Source: Myrmaecium sp. VS I D KN 1 (taxonomy: Eukaryota > Ascomycota > Dothideomycetes > Valsariales > Valsariaceae). Taken from it: a DNA stretch of 64,000 nucleotides. The stretch lies in NCBI GenBank assembly GCA_019775845.1, contig JADQAV010000036.1, positions 248,001 to 312,000 of the forward strand, read 5' to 3'. The stretch's first letter is position 1, and each line of letters begins with the position of its first letter. Below, piece by piece: positions 1 through 11,400 of this stretch. Under the pieces are notes generated by a model that ran no database searches, had not been told where the DNA came from, and saw nothing but the letters and a program-made list of their open reading frames with translations. The position numbers were made by a program, and so were the translations under genes.

Positions 1-681
1 TACATGGTCCGGCCGTTCCAGATGCTGTTCACGCCCATCTGCTTCCTCGTCGCGCTGTACGCCTCCTTCGTCTACGGCATCCTGTACTCCTTCCTCGCCG
101 CCTTCCCCGTCGAGTTCGAAGAGGAGCGCGGGTGGAACGCGGTGGTGGGGGCGCTACCCTTCTTCGCCCTGCTGATCGGCATCTTCATCGGCGCCGGCGC
201 CAACGTCCTCAACCAGCGCTTCTACTTCAAGCGGTTCAAGGCGGCCGGCAACCGGGCCGTGCCCGAGGCCCGCCTGCCCCCCATGATGGTCGGCAGCATC
301 TTCTTCTCCGCCGGCCTCTTCATCTTCGGCTGGACGTCCGACAAAAACATCCACTGGATCGCCCCCTGCATCGGCGCCGCCTGCGTCGGCGTCGGCTTCT
401 TCACCATCTTCCAGGCCGCGCTGAACTACCTGATCGACACCTTTCAGCGCTTCGCGGCGAGCGCGGTGGCGGCGAATACGTTCCTGCGCTCGGTCCTTGC
501 GGGCGCGTTCCCCCTGTTTATTCGCCCGATGCTGCATAGCTTGGGGATTCCGTGGGGGATCAGCATCTTTGGCTTCGTTGCGATCGCGATGATTCCTATT
601 CCGTATCTGTTTTACATCTATGGCAGGCGCATTCGCGCGCGCGGGAAGTGGTCGAGGGAGTCGGTTTATGGGCATCCGTGA
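1..681 (+). CDS. MFS transporter (DHA1 / polyamine-type), C-terminal half, 5' end outside the window
   Basis: The frame is open from base 1 to a TGA, giving 226 residues with about six hydrophobic helices. This fits TM7-12 of a 12-TM major facilitator of the plasma membrane. The opening block (FQMLFTPICFLVALYASFVY, then SFLAAFPVEFEEERGW) resembles the segment after the central loop in fungal DHA1 drug:proton antiporters and Tpo-type polyamine exporters. Helices continue with MMVGSIFFSAGLFIFGW, IAPCIGAACVGVGFFTIFQ and GISIFGFVAIAMIPIPYLFY, and the chain ends in a short basic cytosolic tail (GRRIRARGKW). The internal ATG at base 4 is not a credible start because half of the transporter would be missing. 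The substrate cannot be told from this half; export of drugs or polyamines is a family inference. Confidence 0.8.
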   Translation, partial: YMVRPFQMLFTPICFLVALYASFVYGILYSFLAAFPVEFEEERGWNAVVGALPFFALLIGIFIGAGANVLNQRFYFKRFKAAGNRAVPEARLPPMMVGSIFFSAGLFIFGWTSDKNIHWIAPCIGAACVGVGFFTIFQAALNYLIDTFQRFAASAVAANTFLRSVLAGAFPLFIRPMLHSLGIPWGISIFGFVAIAMIPIPYLFYIYGRRIRARGKWSRESVYGHP

Positions 682-2348
682 GGATGATGAAGAAAGATGT
701 CAGGGGCTGTGATGTTCCTCTCTTTCTTCTTCGTCGTGCGATGGGGATTTCCTGTTGGGGATGCCCATGTCGCCCGAATCCAACCCCTCCGGTGAACTCT
801 CCGGTGCACGCGAGCACGCGCTTCGCGCGCAGGCTTTTACAGGCGACACACGCACGAGCGACGCACCCGTCCCGCGTCGTATCATGGCTTCCATACCGCG
901 TCAGGGCGGACATCCAGTTTTCGCCATGCAGTGTCCGGGCAAGGGGGGAACAAAGCTCCTCATGAGCCGTGGTTGGTCACGATGATTTTTCTTTGGCGTT
1001 GGGGATGGGGTTTGCTGGATGTTGGGTTGCATAGCGTGAGGCGTGTGCGGTATAAAAAGCTCAGGTTAAGAGGGGAAGAAAAGGAGGGAGGGATTCTTTG
1101 ATAATGTTAATGTGATGTGATGGGTTGCTGTGGGCTGATCTATCCCGGTCGTTTTATTTCTCTTGTACTTAGTTGTTGTTCCGTTCGATATCCCCTCTGC
1201 GTTGGTGTCGCCTTGAATAATGATTTATTTTATTTTTCTTTCAATAGAAAATTTGATCAGGTCCTTGTGCTTTAGGACATACAGATATATTGAATAAGAT
1301 ATATACGGTCCGCTCATCGGAAGCGTTCCCGAGCAGGAAGTACGTGTAGACGATGGATCGGGCAACGGCGCACGTGTCCCTCCAGTCTGGTATCTACTAG
1401 GTATCAAGTTCCCTGTGCGATTCGTCCGATGTAATTATCCTGGATGTGCGATCGCAGTCCGGGGGATGACGATGATGATGAGCAGCGAGGAATAAGATGT
1501 TTGTATTGATGTACAGTAGCGAGCGGACCAATCCGACACCCCTCTCCCCCACTAGTTCAGCCTCTCTCGGAAGAAGACGAGAAAGAAGGCTGAGATGGTC
1601 CAGGATGATAGTCGTTGGTGGTTGGTTGGTTGGTGGTTACAGCGGTGGGGGGAGGGGTTGCGGGATGACGTAACCGCTTTGTCTGCCCTCGGAATCCATG
1701 TCCCCACGTCCGACCACCGAACGTCCACGCGCGCAAGGAAGATGCCGACCACAAGCCCAATTATTTAGTAAATAATTCCTTCGCATTCGTAATTGTCTGA
1801 CAGGGATCGGATGTGTTGCGACCTTGGATCGTAGGAATTTTCGAGGACGGGGGGCTTTGACGGCTTGACGGTGTTTACGTAGGTGTGTAGTACTAAACCT
1901 CCGGCGCGGGAGGTTCCTTGATCTTGGTTGCTTCCTACCTATAGTACTAGGAGTACCCTGCCCCTCGTGTTTCGATTCCGATGGAGATGTGACTTCGTCC
2001 TTAGCTGTACTACTACGTACGACTACTCCTACACTACCTTAACTGACTTATCTTGTCCCTTATGCCCTCTTCCTTGACTGTCTCGGCTTGTTCTCCGTAA
2101 CGCTTCATTGTTCGCCTTGCCCGCCTTTGCATTCCGACTTGAAGCTGACGTCCTTGCAGAGCGGCTTCAATTGCGTCTTCCGTCGCACTTGCTGGTTTCC
2201 GTTGCCATTCAGTTGAGACGACGCGCTCCGGAATTACTCCATCCCATACACGGACGAACGATTGGCGGTCTCCTCCCACTCGACGACACGAAAGCCACCG
2301 TCACCTCCTCACACCACCACCACCGCCGTCGCCATCTTCGTCGTCGCC
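682..2348. other. intergenic region, transporter 3' flank and phospholipase D upstream region
   Basis: No supportable gene is seen in 1.67 kb. The first part is the transporter 3' flank. The last few hundred bases before the phospholipase D start are C/T- and CAC-rich, as in a fungal 5' leader. An ATGACGTAA word lies at 1665-1673 and matches the CRE/Atf-type bZIP half-site, but one such word is weak evidence. Confidence 0.5.
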
Positions 2349-5195
2349 ATGGCCTCCGGCCCGGATCCCGCCAGCGACAAGCACCGCCTCGTCACCCCGC
2401 ACAACGCCGACGCGCACCGGAGCCTGCGCGAGAAGGTCGAGCACCCGTTCCCGCACCTGCGCGAGAAGCTGAAGCAGACGCACCTGCACGACGTCAAGGT
2501 CGAGGCCGTCCACCTGAAGCACAAGCTCGGCAAGTTCACCAACATCATCCGGCCCAACCACCGCCACGACGAGACGCACGAGAAGGCGACGGACCGCAAG
2601 CGCGAGGCCGTCGCGGCCGCCCACCGCTTCCGCAGCTTCGCCCCCGAGCGCGAGGGCAATCTGGTCAAGTGGTATGTGGATGGGAGGAATTATTTTTGGG
2701 CGGTGAGCGAGGCGCTTGAGCGTGCCCGTGAGACGATCTATATTATGGATTGGTGGTTGAGTCCGGAGCTGGTGAGTTTGGCGTCCCCCGCTTTCGATGG
2801 AAAACTTAAACACGGAACGGCTGACAAGAGGCTGGCCCGGTTAGTTCCTCCGCCGCCCACCGTTCTTCAACCAGGAGTGGCGGTTAGATCAAGTGTTGAA
2901 GCGGAAGGCGGAGCAGGGAGTCAAGATCTTCGTCATCGTGTATAAGGAGGTCGCGGCGGCGTTGACGTGCAATAGCGCGCACACGAAGAATGCGCTGATG
3001 GGCTTGTGTCCGGAGGGGAGCCCGGGACATGGCAATATCAAGGTCATGCGACATCCGGATCACAATATTTTTGAGAATGCGGGAGATATGACGTTCTACT
3101 GGGTATGGCATCATATTGTTGTGCCCGTTCGGGGCTCTACGCTGGTCACTAACTTTTTGGACAGGCTCACCATGAAAAGTTCATTGTCATCGATTACGAG
3201 ATCGCCTTCTTTGGGGGTCTCGATTTGTGCTTTGGCCGCTGGGATAGCTGGCAGCATCCGCTGGCCGACGTGCATCCGGCTGGTGTGCATTACGAAACAT
3301 TTCCCGGACAGGACTACAACAACAACCGCATCATGGATTTTCAGAACGTGCAGGACTGGAAGGCGAACGAGCTGAGCAAGACTGAGTCGGGTCGCATGCC
3401 CTGGCACGATGTGTCCATGGGCCTGATCGGTAACTGCGTGTATGACCTGGCGGAGCACTTCGTCCTGCGCTGGAATTTCTGCAAGCGGGATAAGTACAAG
3501 AGAGATGGCCGGTACGATTGGATCACGCTGGAAGGACGGGAAGGGGAGGACGAAGACTTGATCGGGGTGCAGCGACCGAAGTTTCCCGTCGGCGAATACA
3601 TCCATCACCCTCTCTCCGCGATGAGCTCAAAGAACCTCGACAACCGCGGCACCGTCAACGCCCAGGTAGTGCGGAGCAGCGCCGACTGGAGCAGCGGCCT
3701 GCTCCCGCACGAGCAAAGCATCCAGAATGCCTATTGCGAGCTTATCCGCAGCGCGCAGCATTACGTCTACATCGAGAACCAGTTCTTCATCACAGCCACG
3801 GGCGAGCACCAGGCGCCCATCCACAACCAGATCGGCGCGGCCATCGTGGACGCCTGCGTGCGGGCCGGCAAGGAAGGCCGCAAGTTCCGGGTGATCATCC
3901 TGATCCCGGCCATCCCCGGGTTCGCGGGCGACCTGCGCGACCCCGCGGCGACGGGCACGCGGGCCATCATGGACTACCAGTACAAGTCGATCTGCCGGGG
4001 CAAGAACAGCATCTTCGAGCGGATCCGGGCGGAAGGGGTGGACCCGACCAATCACGTCTTCCTCTTCAACCTGCGCTCGTACGACCGGCTGAACGTGACG
4101 CCGGCGGTGCGGAAGCAGGAGCAGCAGTCCGGCGTCCGGTACAAGGACGTGCAGCGGGCGGAGGCGGAGGAGATCATGTCGTCGGGCGTGCACGGCGCGC
4201 CGGATGACTCGTCGTCCTCCGAGGGCGAGGCGGACGATTCGGGCGACGAGGCTCGGCAGGAGTATACGGATCGGAAGAGGAAGTTCGAGGCGCAGAGGAA
4301 GAATGCTGGGCTGGGCAAGGAGGATGATCGGGAAGGGGTCATCAGTACGGACTCGATCGCGAAAGATGCCATGCTGAATGGAGGCAAGGTCAGCGAGGAG
4401 CCGTGGGACGGTGAGGATGACGGCGGAGAGAAGAACTACTTCGTCCAGGAGGAGCTGTACGTGCATGCGAAGGTGTGCATCATCGACGATAAGACGGTGA
4501 TCTGTGGGAGTGCCAACATCAACGATCGGGTGAGTATGCTTTCCTCCGCAGTCCTATCACCCCAGCTAACGTCGAGACCTTCCCCCCCGTAGTCACAACT
4601 CGGCTTCCACGACTCCGAAATCGCCGTCGTCATGACCGACACCGACACCTTCGATTCCACCATGGACGGGCAGCCCTACCGCGCCCACCGCCACGCCGCC
4701 ACCCTCCGCCGCATGCTCTGGCGCGAGCACCTCGGCCTGCTCCCCGCCCAACCCCTCGACGCCTCCAAAGACCCCAACGCCCAACCACCCGGCGTCAGCC
4801 CCAACGACACCCTGCCCGGCGAGGAGGACGCCCTCGTCGCCGACCCCCTCTCCGACGCCCTCTGGCACCGCTGGACCACCCAGGCCACCACCAACACGGA
4901 AACCTTCCGCGACCTCTTCCACGCCGACCCGGACGACTGCATCCGCACCTTCGCCGACTACGCCGCCTTCTCGCCCGACCCGGCGCCCACGAATCGTCAG
5001 GCCAAGGAGGCCCAGCATCATATCGAGGGCCATCTGCATCCGGATGCGATGCAGCGCGATGTGGCGGAGGTGAAGCGCCAGCTGGATCGCGTGAGGGGCC
5101 ATTTGGTCTGGATGCCCCTGGCGTTTTTGGAGGGCGCGGAGATGGCGGAGAAGGGGTTGCAGGTTAATGCTTATACGGAGAGTATTTATACGTGA
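2349..5195 (+). CDS. PLD1: phospholipase D, PX/PH-less fungal type
   Basis: Hydrolyses phosphatidylcholine to phosphatidic acid and choline, a membrane signalling and trafficking reaction. Four exons were spliced by frame: 2349-2771, 2845-3102, 3165-4529 and 4593-5195, giving 882 residues. Both HKD motifs are present. HKD1 is H230-E-K232-(x4)-D237, completed across the second intron. HKD2 is H661-A-K663-(x4)-D668, followed by GSANIND. The usual PLD companion blocks are visible, including YIMDWWLSPEL and FLRRPPFFNQEW across intron 1, and YIENQFFI. Yeast Spo14 carries PX and PH domains and is about twice as long; here only some 90 basic, His-rich residues precede the catalytic core. An acidic Ser/Glu linker (around residues 565-655) separates the halves. 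The start is the first ATG in frame. Confidence 0.9.
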
Positions 5196-5294
5196 GGGAT
5201 GGGGAGGTGGAGGGAGGGTTGGGGGTTTCTGTTCCTCCTTATGTTTCTCGGACGGGCTTTTTTATTTTTATTCTTATTATTGCTATCATGATTT

Positions 5295-5296
<2 letters not shown>

Positions 5297-5325
<29 letters not shown>

Positions 5326-5335
5326 CCTTTTTTCT
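5297..5335. repeat. T39 homopolymer
   Basis: 39 consecutive T on the plus strand, about 100 bp after the phospholipase D stop codon. Its length makes the assembled count uncertain. Confidence 0.9.
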
Positions 5336-5959
5336 CTCTTTTCTTCGCCATTTATTTTTTTAAAAAGAATTCTGGGATTATTATCTACCATTATAAACTA
5401 CTTATCTTTAATCCGCCTAAAGTGGGCGTGTGCTTAAGAGTTAAACATCCGACCCGCCTACTACATCCTGGGTATATCACCCCGATCCTTATCACTCCCT
5501 CGTCCTCTTCTCCCCTATCCATCCAGCATTCAGAATCGACGGCCGAAAATGAAATGACTGCCCTAACGTGCAGCAGCATTATGTGAAAACGTCTTCGATG
5601 GAAGTAAAAAAGAAAGGAAATTATGAAAAGGGGAGATATAAAAAATCCCCGATTATTAGATGGGTAGTTAATACCCCTGCCCGTTATAGGAGTGAGATTA
5701 AATAGATTAAGTAAACGCGGGTAAAATGAAGTAGGAAAAACATATGTAAGTACATAATCAATCCCCCGCCTAAGCCTGAAAAGAAAGAGATATAAAGCCC
5801 CCTCACCGCCCTGCAGCATGAGGTATCTAGCTTTTACTTTACTTTAGGTTGTATAGTAGGATCCGTTCAGCTTCAGACTTCTCCGCCCACGGAAAGAAGA
5901 GAAAACAAAAGGACAAAGGAAACAGGGAAAAAAAAGGAAACCCCGCCGCCGGAAGAAGG

Positions 5960-5976
5960 AAAAAAAAAAAAAAAAA
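5960..5976. repeat. A17 homopolymer inside a polypurine block
   Basis: 17 consecutive A within a purine-only stretch on the plus strand. Confidence 0.85.
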
Positions 5977-6007
5977 GGAAAGTGAGAAAAAGGGAAGGAG
6001 ATAACCA

Positions 6008-6023
6008 CCGACCGACCGACCGA
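6008..6023. repeat. (CCGA)4 tetranucleotide repeat
   Basis: Four perfect CCGA units in tandem. Confidence 0.85.
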
Positions 6024-6236
6024 CAATAAGAAAAGCGTTACTATACAAATTCCCTCCCCTATCTACCCCGCGTCCCCCGGGAGAAAAAGAAAAAACGGAA
6101 GAAAGAAGATTAGGGACCGGAGTGAAACCTTTAGTGTGCAGTTCACTCGGTAGATGTGATATGATCTGTAAGAGGTGTGTGTGTATGGAGAGGTTGGGGA
6201 TAGAGATAGGGGGATGAGGATGAGGGAGGAGGGATG

Positions 6237-6275
6237 AGGAAGGAGGAAGGAGGAAGGAGGAAGGAGGAAGGAGGG
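6237..6275. repeat. 7-bp purine minisatellite (GGAAGGA-type unit)
   Basis: About five tandem copies of a 7-bp purine unit, merging on both sides into other GGA/GAGG-rich purine sequence. Confidence 0.8.
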
Positions 6276-7066
6276 AGAAGGACGTAGCAAAACACCAGGA
6301 AAAGAGGGAATGATGTAGTACGTCCAGCGACACACAACTTTTTTTTTTCTCTTCTTCATTTGCCGCCCTTCCTCCATTTCCCCCTCATTCCCTCTCCCTC
6401 ATTTCCTCTCCCTCCCTCTTCCCCTTCCCCTTCCACTTCCTTGCCCGTGCGGTGAATGAGTCGATCTGACAAAAGAAAAGCAAAAGAAAAAGAAAAAGAA
6501 AAAAGACACAAAAGAAAGAAAAAAAAAGCAGAAAGAAAACAAAGGGGTAAGCATCAAGCTCAACCCTCCACCCTCCCTTGCTTTAATCCACCCTTCCCAT
6601 TTCCCCAACCCACCACCTCTCTCTCCCTTTTTCCCCATATTTATTCCCGATTTCAAATGGGGAAAAGCATTAGCAAATACGAACAAAGTTCCCTGTAGGT
6701 GGGGGCGCAGCCGAACCGAGATGTTAAAGAAAAAGAAAAAGGAAAAGAAAAAAAGAAAAAAACTCCGAGGAACGCCAATGCTTGCTTGGTGGTCCAAAAG
6801 AAACGACCAGGTCAGCTCCCCATTCCCCCCCGGCCATCCGCCATGTGTGGACGTATGATGGAAAAAGACAAAGGAAGAAGAAGGAAAGGGGTAGAATAAG
6901 AAACAGGGGCGAGAAGGACGTCAAGTCCGACAGCGCGCCGTGACATTGGAGGGGTGGTGACAGGAAGGAGGGAGGGAGGGAAGGGGGATGTGTGTGGGGG
7001 AGCGGTGTGCGAAAGCTATTTGTCGGGTGGGCGCTGAGGAGCAACCGTTTCGTGGGGGAGGGAAGG

Positions 7067-8400
7067 TCATAGGATTCCGGAATCTTTCAAAGCATTCTGT
7101 AGGATTGTTTCCTTGACGGCCGCGAAGACCAGGCGGATGTTGGAGGTATCGGTTGCTTGCGTGAGACTGGCACTCGTTAGTATCCATCGTTAAGCCGACG
7201 AGGGGAGATGAACATACTGGGGATAGAGGTTTAGATGTGCTCGGTTGACTTGGTTGAATCTCCAGAGCAGATATTTAGCGGCCCGATTCACGTCATTTCC
7301 GCCGGAATAATCTGGAAAGTAATTGCCCAACGGCGACCTGGCAAGCTTCGCTTTAAACAGGTCGACTTTGTTGAGGAACAGGATGATGCTGGTTCGCATG
7401 AACCATCGCGAATTGACGACGGAGTCGAAAAGGACAAGGCTCTCCATCATTCGGTTCTGGGCGGTGATTAGCATGGCGGACTGGAGGGCGATGCGCCGGC
7501 CACATACCTGACTGCTCTCTTCTAGTAATACTTGATCGTACTCGCTCAGAGCAACGCAGAAGATAATCGACGTGACATTCTCGAAGCAATGTATCCACTT
7601 TTTTCTTTCGCTTCGCTGACCGCCGACATCGAACATGCTGTTTCTCATGTCAGCATGGCATACTTACTGCAGGGCAGCGTGGTGAACACTTACTGTATGC
7701 TTAACTGCCCCATCGTGAACCGTGTCTCATAGATACCCGTGGTTTTCGTTCGCGCTCGGAGTACGTCAGCTTCTTTGGGGATGTAGTCCGGAGCAGCGAT
7801 CCTGTTTACTTCTTCAAAGAAGCTGGTCCGCGTCAGCAACGCCCGATATTTCGAACTCAGGAGGCTTACTAGGGCGCCGAATCCATGAGATAGAATTCGC
7901 TCTCATGCTCCATCACCTTGGCGATGCAGGGGTCTTTCCATAGAGAAGTCACCGCTTCTCCAACTCTCGGTTCAAGGGGCTTCTCCGGGTCTGGGTCTAC
8001 GACGTAGCTCATCAAGTACTCGCAGTGTTCCTTGTTGCCTTCCACTTCTGGCTGGATCTCGAACTGATTCATCGCCCCGATGAGGGCCTTCGCGCAATCG
8101 ATGACGTTCTTGTATATGGTGAGCCGGTACATGGCGAGCTCCTCTACGGTGTATCCATTCTGATGGATAATCTTCATCTGCTTGACAATCGTCGACTTGC
8201 CACTCTCACCGGAACCTAGGAGTCAACCAATCGTCAGTCTTCCTGCACAAAACCGCCCGAAGCCGAGAACACCAACCTAGGAGTAGTATCTTGCATTCCC
8301 GTCGTAGCCGCCGCGAATCCTCTTCCAATTTCCGGTCAATCGCCTGGCTTCGTTTCTTGCCCTCCGCATCATCGGTCGTTCTGCTCATGCACATCCCCAT
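7067..8400 (-). CDS. ganB: heterotrimeric G-protein alpha subunit, fungal group III (GanB/Gpa3/MagA type)
   Basis: Membrane-bound GTPase that couples receptors to effectors; group III members act in nutrient sensing, cAMP signalling and germination. Six exons (8400-8277, 8215-7870, 7822-7694, 7637-7508, 7456-7218, 7166-7067) give exactly 355 residues, the family length. The N-terminus MGMCMS fits myristoylation at Gly2 and palmitoylation at Cys4. All G boxes are intact: G1 GSGESGKST (42-50), switch I RTKTTG with catalytic Arg181, G3 DVGGQ with Gln207, G4 NKVD (272-275) and G5 TQATDT (325-330). The end SGIL lacks the cysteine at -4 that pertussis toxin modifies. The sequence after the lipidated end ([19 protein letters not shown]) is typical of group III. 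The gene is divergent from the HOG kinase across 3.6 kb. Intron 1 has repeated ends (see findings). Confidence 0.95.
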
Positions 8401-11400
8401 GTTTGCTGCCTCCCCTTTGATGACCGCAGCCGGAGTTGGATTGCTCGAGGAGAATAGGGATGGCCGGCGCTAGGTGGTCGCGTCTGCGAGGGGCGGTCCG
8501 GCGCGTGGGAGTGTCCCCCTTCTGAGACACGCCCAGCAATAACGGGGCCTCGGGAGCAGCAGGTCAAGTAAGTGCGGTGAGGGCGACGGTCGTGGTGGGT
8601 ATCGCACAGATCAGATGTATCGGGGACGGGGAGGACGCTCCGGGGAAGCGTACCCAGCCGGGCGACGCCAGCGCAGATAGGTCGTGAAAGGGAGGAGATG
8701 CCTCCGGCAGGAGAGGAAGGTCTGGCTGGAGAATAGGATAGCGGTAATGGTTGGAGATGGGCTCTCCGCGTTCCGGGTGTGCTTGCGAAGCGGTTGATGT
8801 GCAGACAGTTCCCTGTCCGTTTCGCGAAGGAAGCAAGTCTGTGCGCACGCTGCCTTGCGACAGCTCGAATCCGGGGCTCAAACTGCAGCACCTGTCTCGC
8901 CAACGGCTCGCAGCGACGTCCGAAGGATACACGAGTCGATTCTGAGGTGCGAGGCCGATCTGGAGAGCGAGTTGGGGGACGTGAGTGAATGGACGAGGGA
9001 GTCGTTTCGCTGTTGGCGAGGTTTGGGGCTCGACTGGTGAGAGAAGGCGTCGACCAGCTAGCTGCGGAGAGTAGCCCAAGCCACCTTAGCACTAATCGAC
9101 CATTGGGACGGCTGAAAGCGCCTCTGAAGAACCAACTCTAAACGTAAATCGTCGAAGCGTTCGCTGATTGCGCCCGCTAATTGTGAGAAGGTAAGCTTGC
9201 TCTTCTACCTCGGTGCTCCCGGCAGTAGGCGTATCGGATGGTAACGTTAGCAGTTAACGTTGACGGGTTGCAGAGATACGAATCCTTTGGAGGGCAGAGG
9301 CATGTTCGTACGTCGCTGTGCTCTGGAGCTGTTTCCTCCAGACTACTCCTAGTATGTCTATATAATACCGATTTCCGATGACCGAAGAGAGCAGATCCCC
9401 CAAAATAGAATACAATCCAACCCGCGCCGCTCGAAAGCATGTTTGTGAAGCGCGGCACCTCTCCCTCAAACCTGGCGCTCTCCTTCCCCTGGATGAGCCT
9501 GGGTAATGGATGCCGCAGTGCAGAAGACGGCGTTGGACCGTGGCCTTGGCGCTTGGAGGGACAATGAGTGAGTACTATATAAACCATACGGGGCGTACCA
9601 GAATACAGTACTTTTAGACACTTGGAGTGTATCCCAGTAGTCTCGGGGGCAGCACGCCCGCTTTCGGATGCGACCGTTGCAATATGTATGTAATTACATG
9701 GAAGCTTGACGGTTAATCGGCACTTGAGTTAGACGCACCCTATCTCAGTTTGCCCCAAATCCCCAACGAAGGTCTCAGAATCTCGCATGCGGATATAAAT
9801 GTCACTTGAAACAGCGTTAATCCACGGTCGGTACGGAGGTCTCAACACTTGAACCAACCGCCCTCACGGGCAGCTGCTTTGGGAGACAGGAGGAAAGGCT
9901 GGCTATGGTGACGGTGTAAGGACTCTCGGCACAGAGCAGCTCATTCGCTGTCCCCACAGCCTCACCATCCATCTCCCAGGCAATTACAAGATCATCATGT
10001 TAGAGTACTCCGACGACGGCAATCTTGTTACCTTTAAGAGCAGTCCTCTGCCTCCTTTATTTGCCTCTCCACCTCTGTGCTGCAGTCACTTTCTCACCCC
10101 CCTAGTCCAATTGCGTTGGGCGAGAGGATCTCGACCACTCATCGCGGACATTGCAAGTCAGCAAATGTGCTTATTTTTCCGCACACGCCAGTGACGGAAT
10201 ATGATCCAGCGCTGTGAAAGTACCTCAGGTGATGGCTTGTCGACGCAAGCTGCTCATAACCTACCTAGGTTGGTGATAAAGTAGGTTAGACTGGTCAAGA
10301 CCTCCACGGCCAGAGAGTAGGTTTGATCCTCTGCGGTCCAGAAGTACCTGACGGCTCGGCGCGTAGGCTTGCTAGCTCTGTGTATCTGCCCCAATCATCC
10401 GCTGCCGTTTATAGGAGGGCGGCGGTGCCAGGAACCGCAGGAACCTCACGTCGCATAGTATGCTTCTCTTGGGGACAGAGAGTCTGGCATCGCCTGGAGG
10501 TCAGTAGGTAATTCATCCTGCTACAGTCCTTGCTGGCAGCAGACGGATTATGGTCTCCAAGGAGATGGATGGTGTGCTGCACACCGACTACGCAACGGAC
10601 CCATCGGTTCCCGTGAGTCCGGTAAGCGGGAATCCGTCCGTGTCACTTTGGTGTTCACTTCATCCTGAGCGGGCGCTTTGAAGGAAGAAGTGTATACAAT
10701 AGGAACAAAAAGATCCAGCAACAGGGAGGATGGGGAAGTTAACGAGACGGTTAGCAGGCCGCAGCAGGAGGTTACACTATCATCCGCGGCCGCCGTGCCT
10801 GTTATTTCGCAGCGCCGGTCTCACCCTTGCGACCGGCAATTTCATCGGTGATCGATCGGGACGTGGGCTCGCGAGCTCACAATCGGCGAAAAGCGGTGGA
10901 CAATATAAACGGATCCCCGCCTTTCAGAAGGCTGCCTTGGCTGGCTGCTACTCCGCTCGCTCGGCTTTCAGCGTCTCAACCCGATCCGAGCAAGATCTGG
11001 AGGTGGATGGGAGGACCGAAATACTCCTACTGTATCCACTCATCAAGCGACCCCGAAGGATGACCGTCCGCTGACCTTGGTCGTCCTCTTGCGTCGTCTT
11101 TGCCGGCTGTACATAAATACTGGTCGACATCATTCCGTCCATGGACCGTCCATGTGGTGTGGGACTGCACCGGAGCGTACAGTAACTGCTGGGTACTGGG
11201 TACGGATGAAGTTCACACCGCGTGTCAGCTTGTCGGCATGAGATGGGATTCGGCGAGCAGAGGGGGCAGACCATCTGCGCCATGCGAAAGTTGGGAAGCG
11301 CACACGGCGCATGGTGGGCCGGCCATCGAGTTGCCGTCCCCCTCGATTGTTTTAGCACGCAGCCACAGCCCAGGCCCGAAATCAGCGTGGGAGTGCGGGC

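Larger units (their letters stand above)
5196..7066. other. convergent spacer dominated by polypurine/polypyrimidine low-complexity tracts
   Basis: This spacer lies between the 3' ends of the phospholipase D and G-alpha genes, and no coding sequence can be supported. It begins with a 39-bp T run. An A+T-richer block follows (about 5340-5830), then alternating blocks that are almost pure purine or pure pyrimidine on the plus strand. Purine blocks lie at about 5880-6000, 6180-6295, 6465-6545, 6725-6765 and 6955-6985; pyrimidine blocks at about 6340-6435 and 6555-6645. Apparent reading frames here are Ser/Phe/Pro or Lys/Glu/Arg homopolymers caused by base composition. Confidence 0.7.

Noticed and set aside
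6200-6290. GGA-rich array considered as telomeric or CRISPR-like repeat
   Set aside because: The unit is not a telomere repeat, there are no spacers, and the genome is eukaryotic; it is a purine minisatellite.
5839-6797. Ser/Phe/Pro or Lys/Glu/Arg homopolymer-like frames
   Set aside because: Produced by polypyrimidine/polypurine tracts; not protein-like.
8385-9092. Minus-strand frame of 235 codons upstream of the G-alpha start
   Set aside because: No family likeness, Arg/Ser/Pro-rich, and it overlaps the start of the G-alpha gene; more likely leader sequence.
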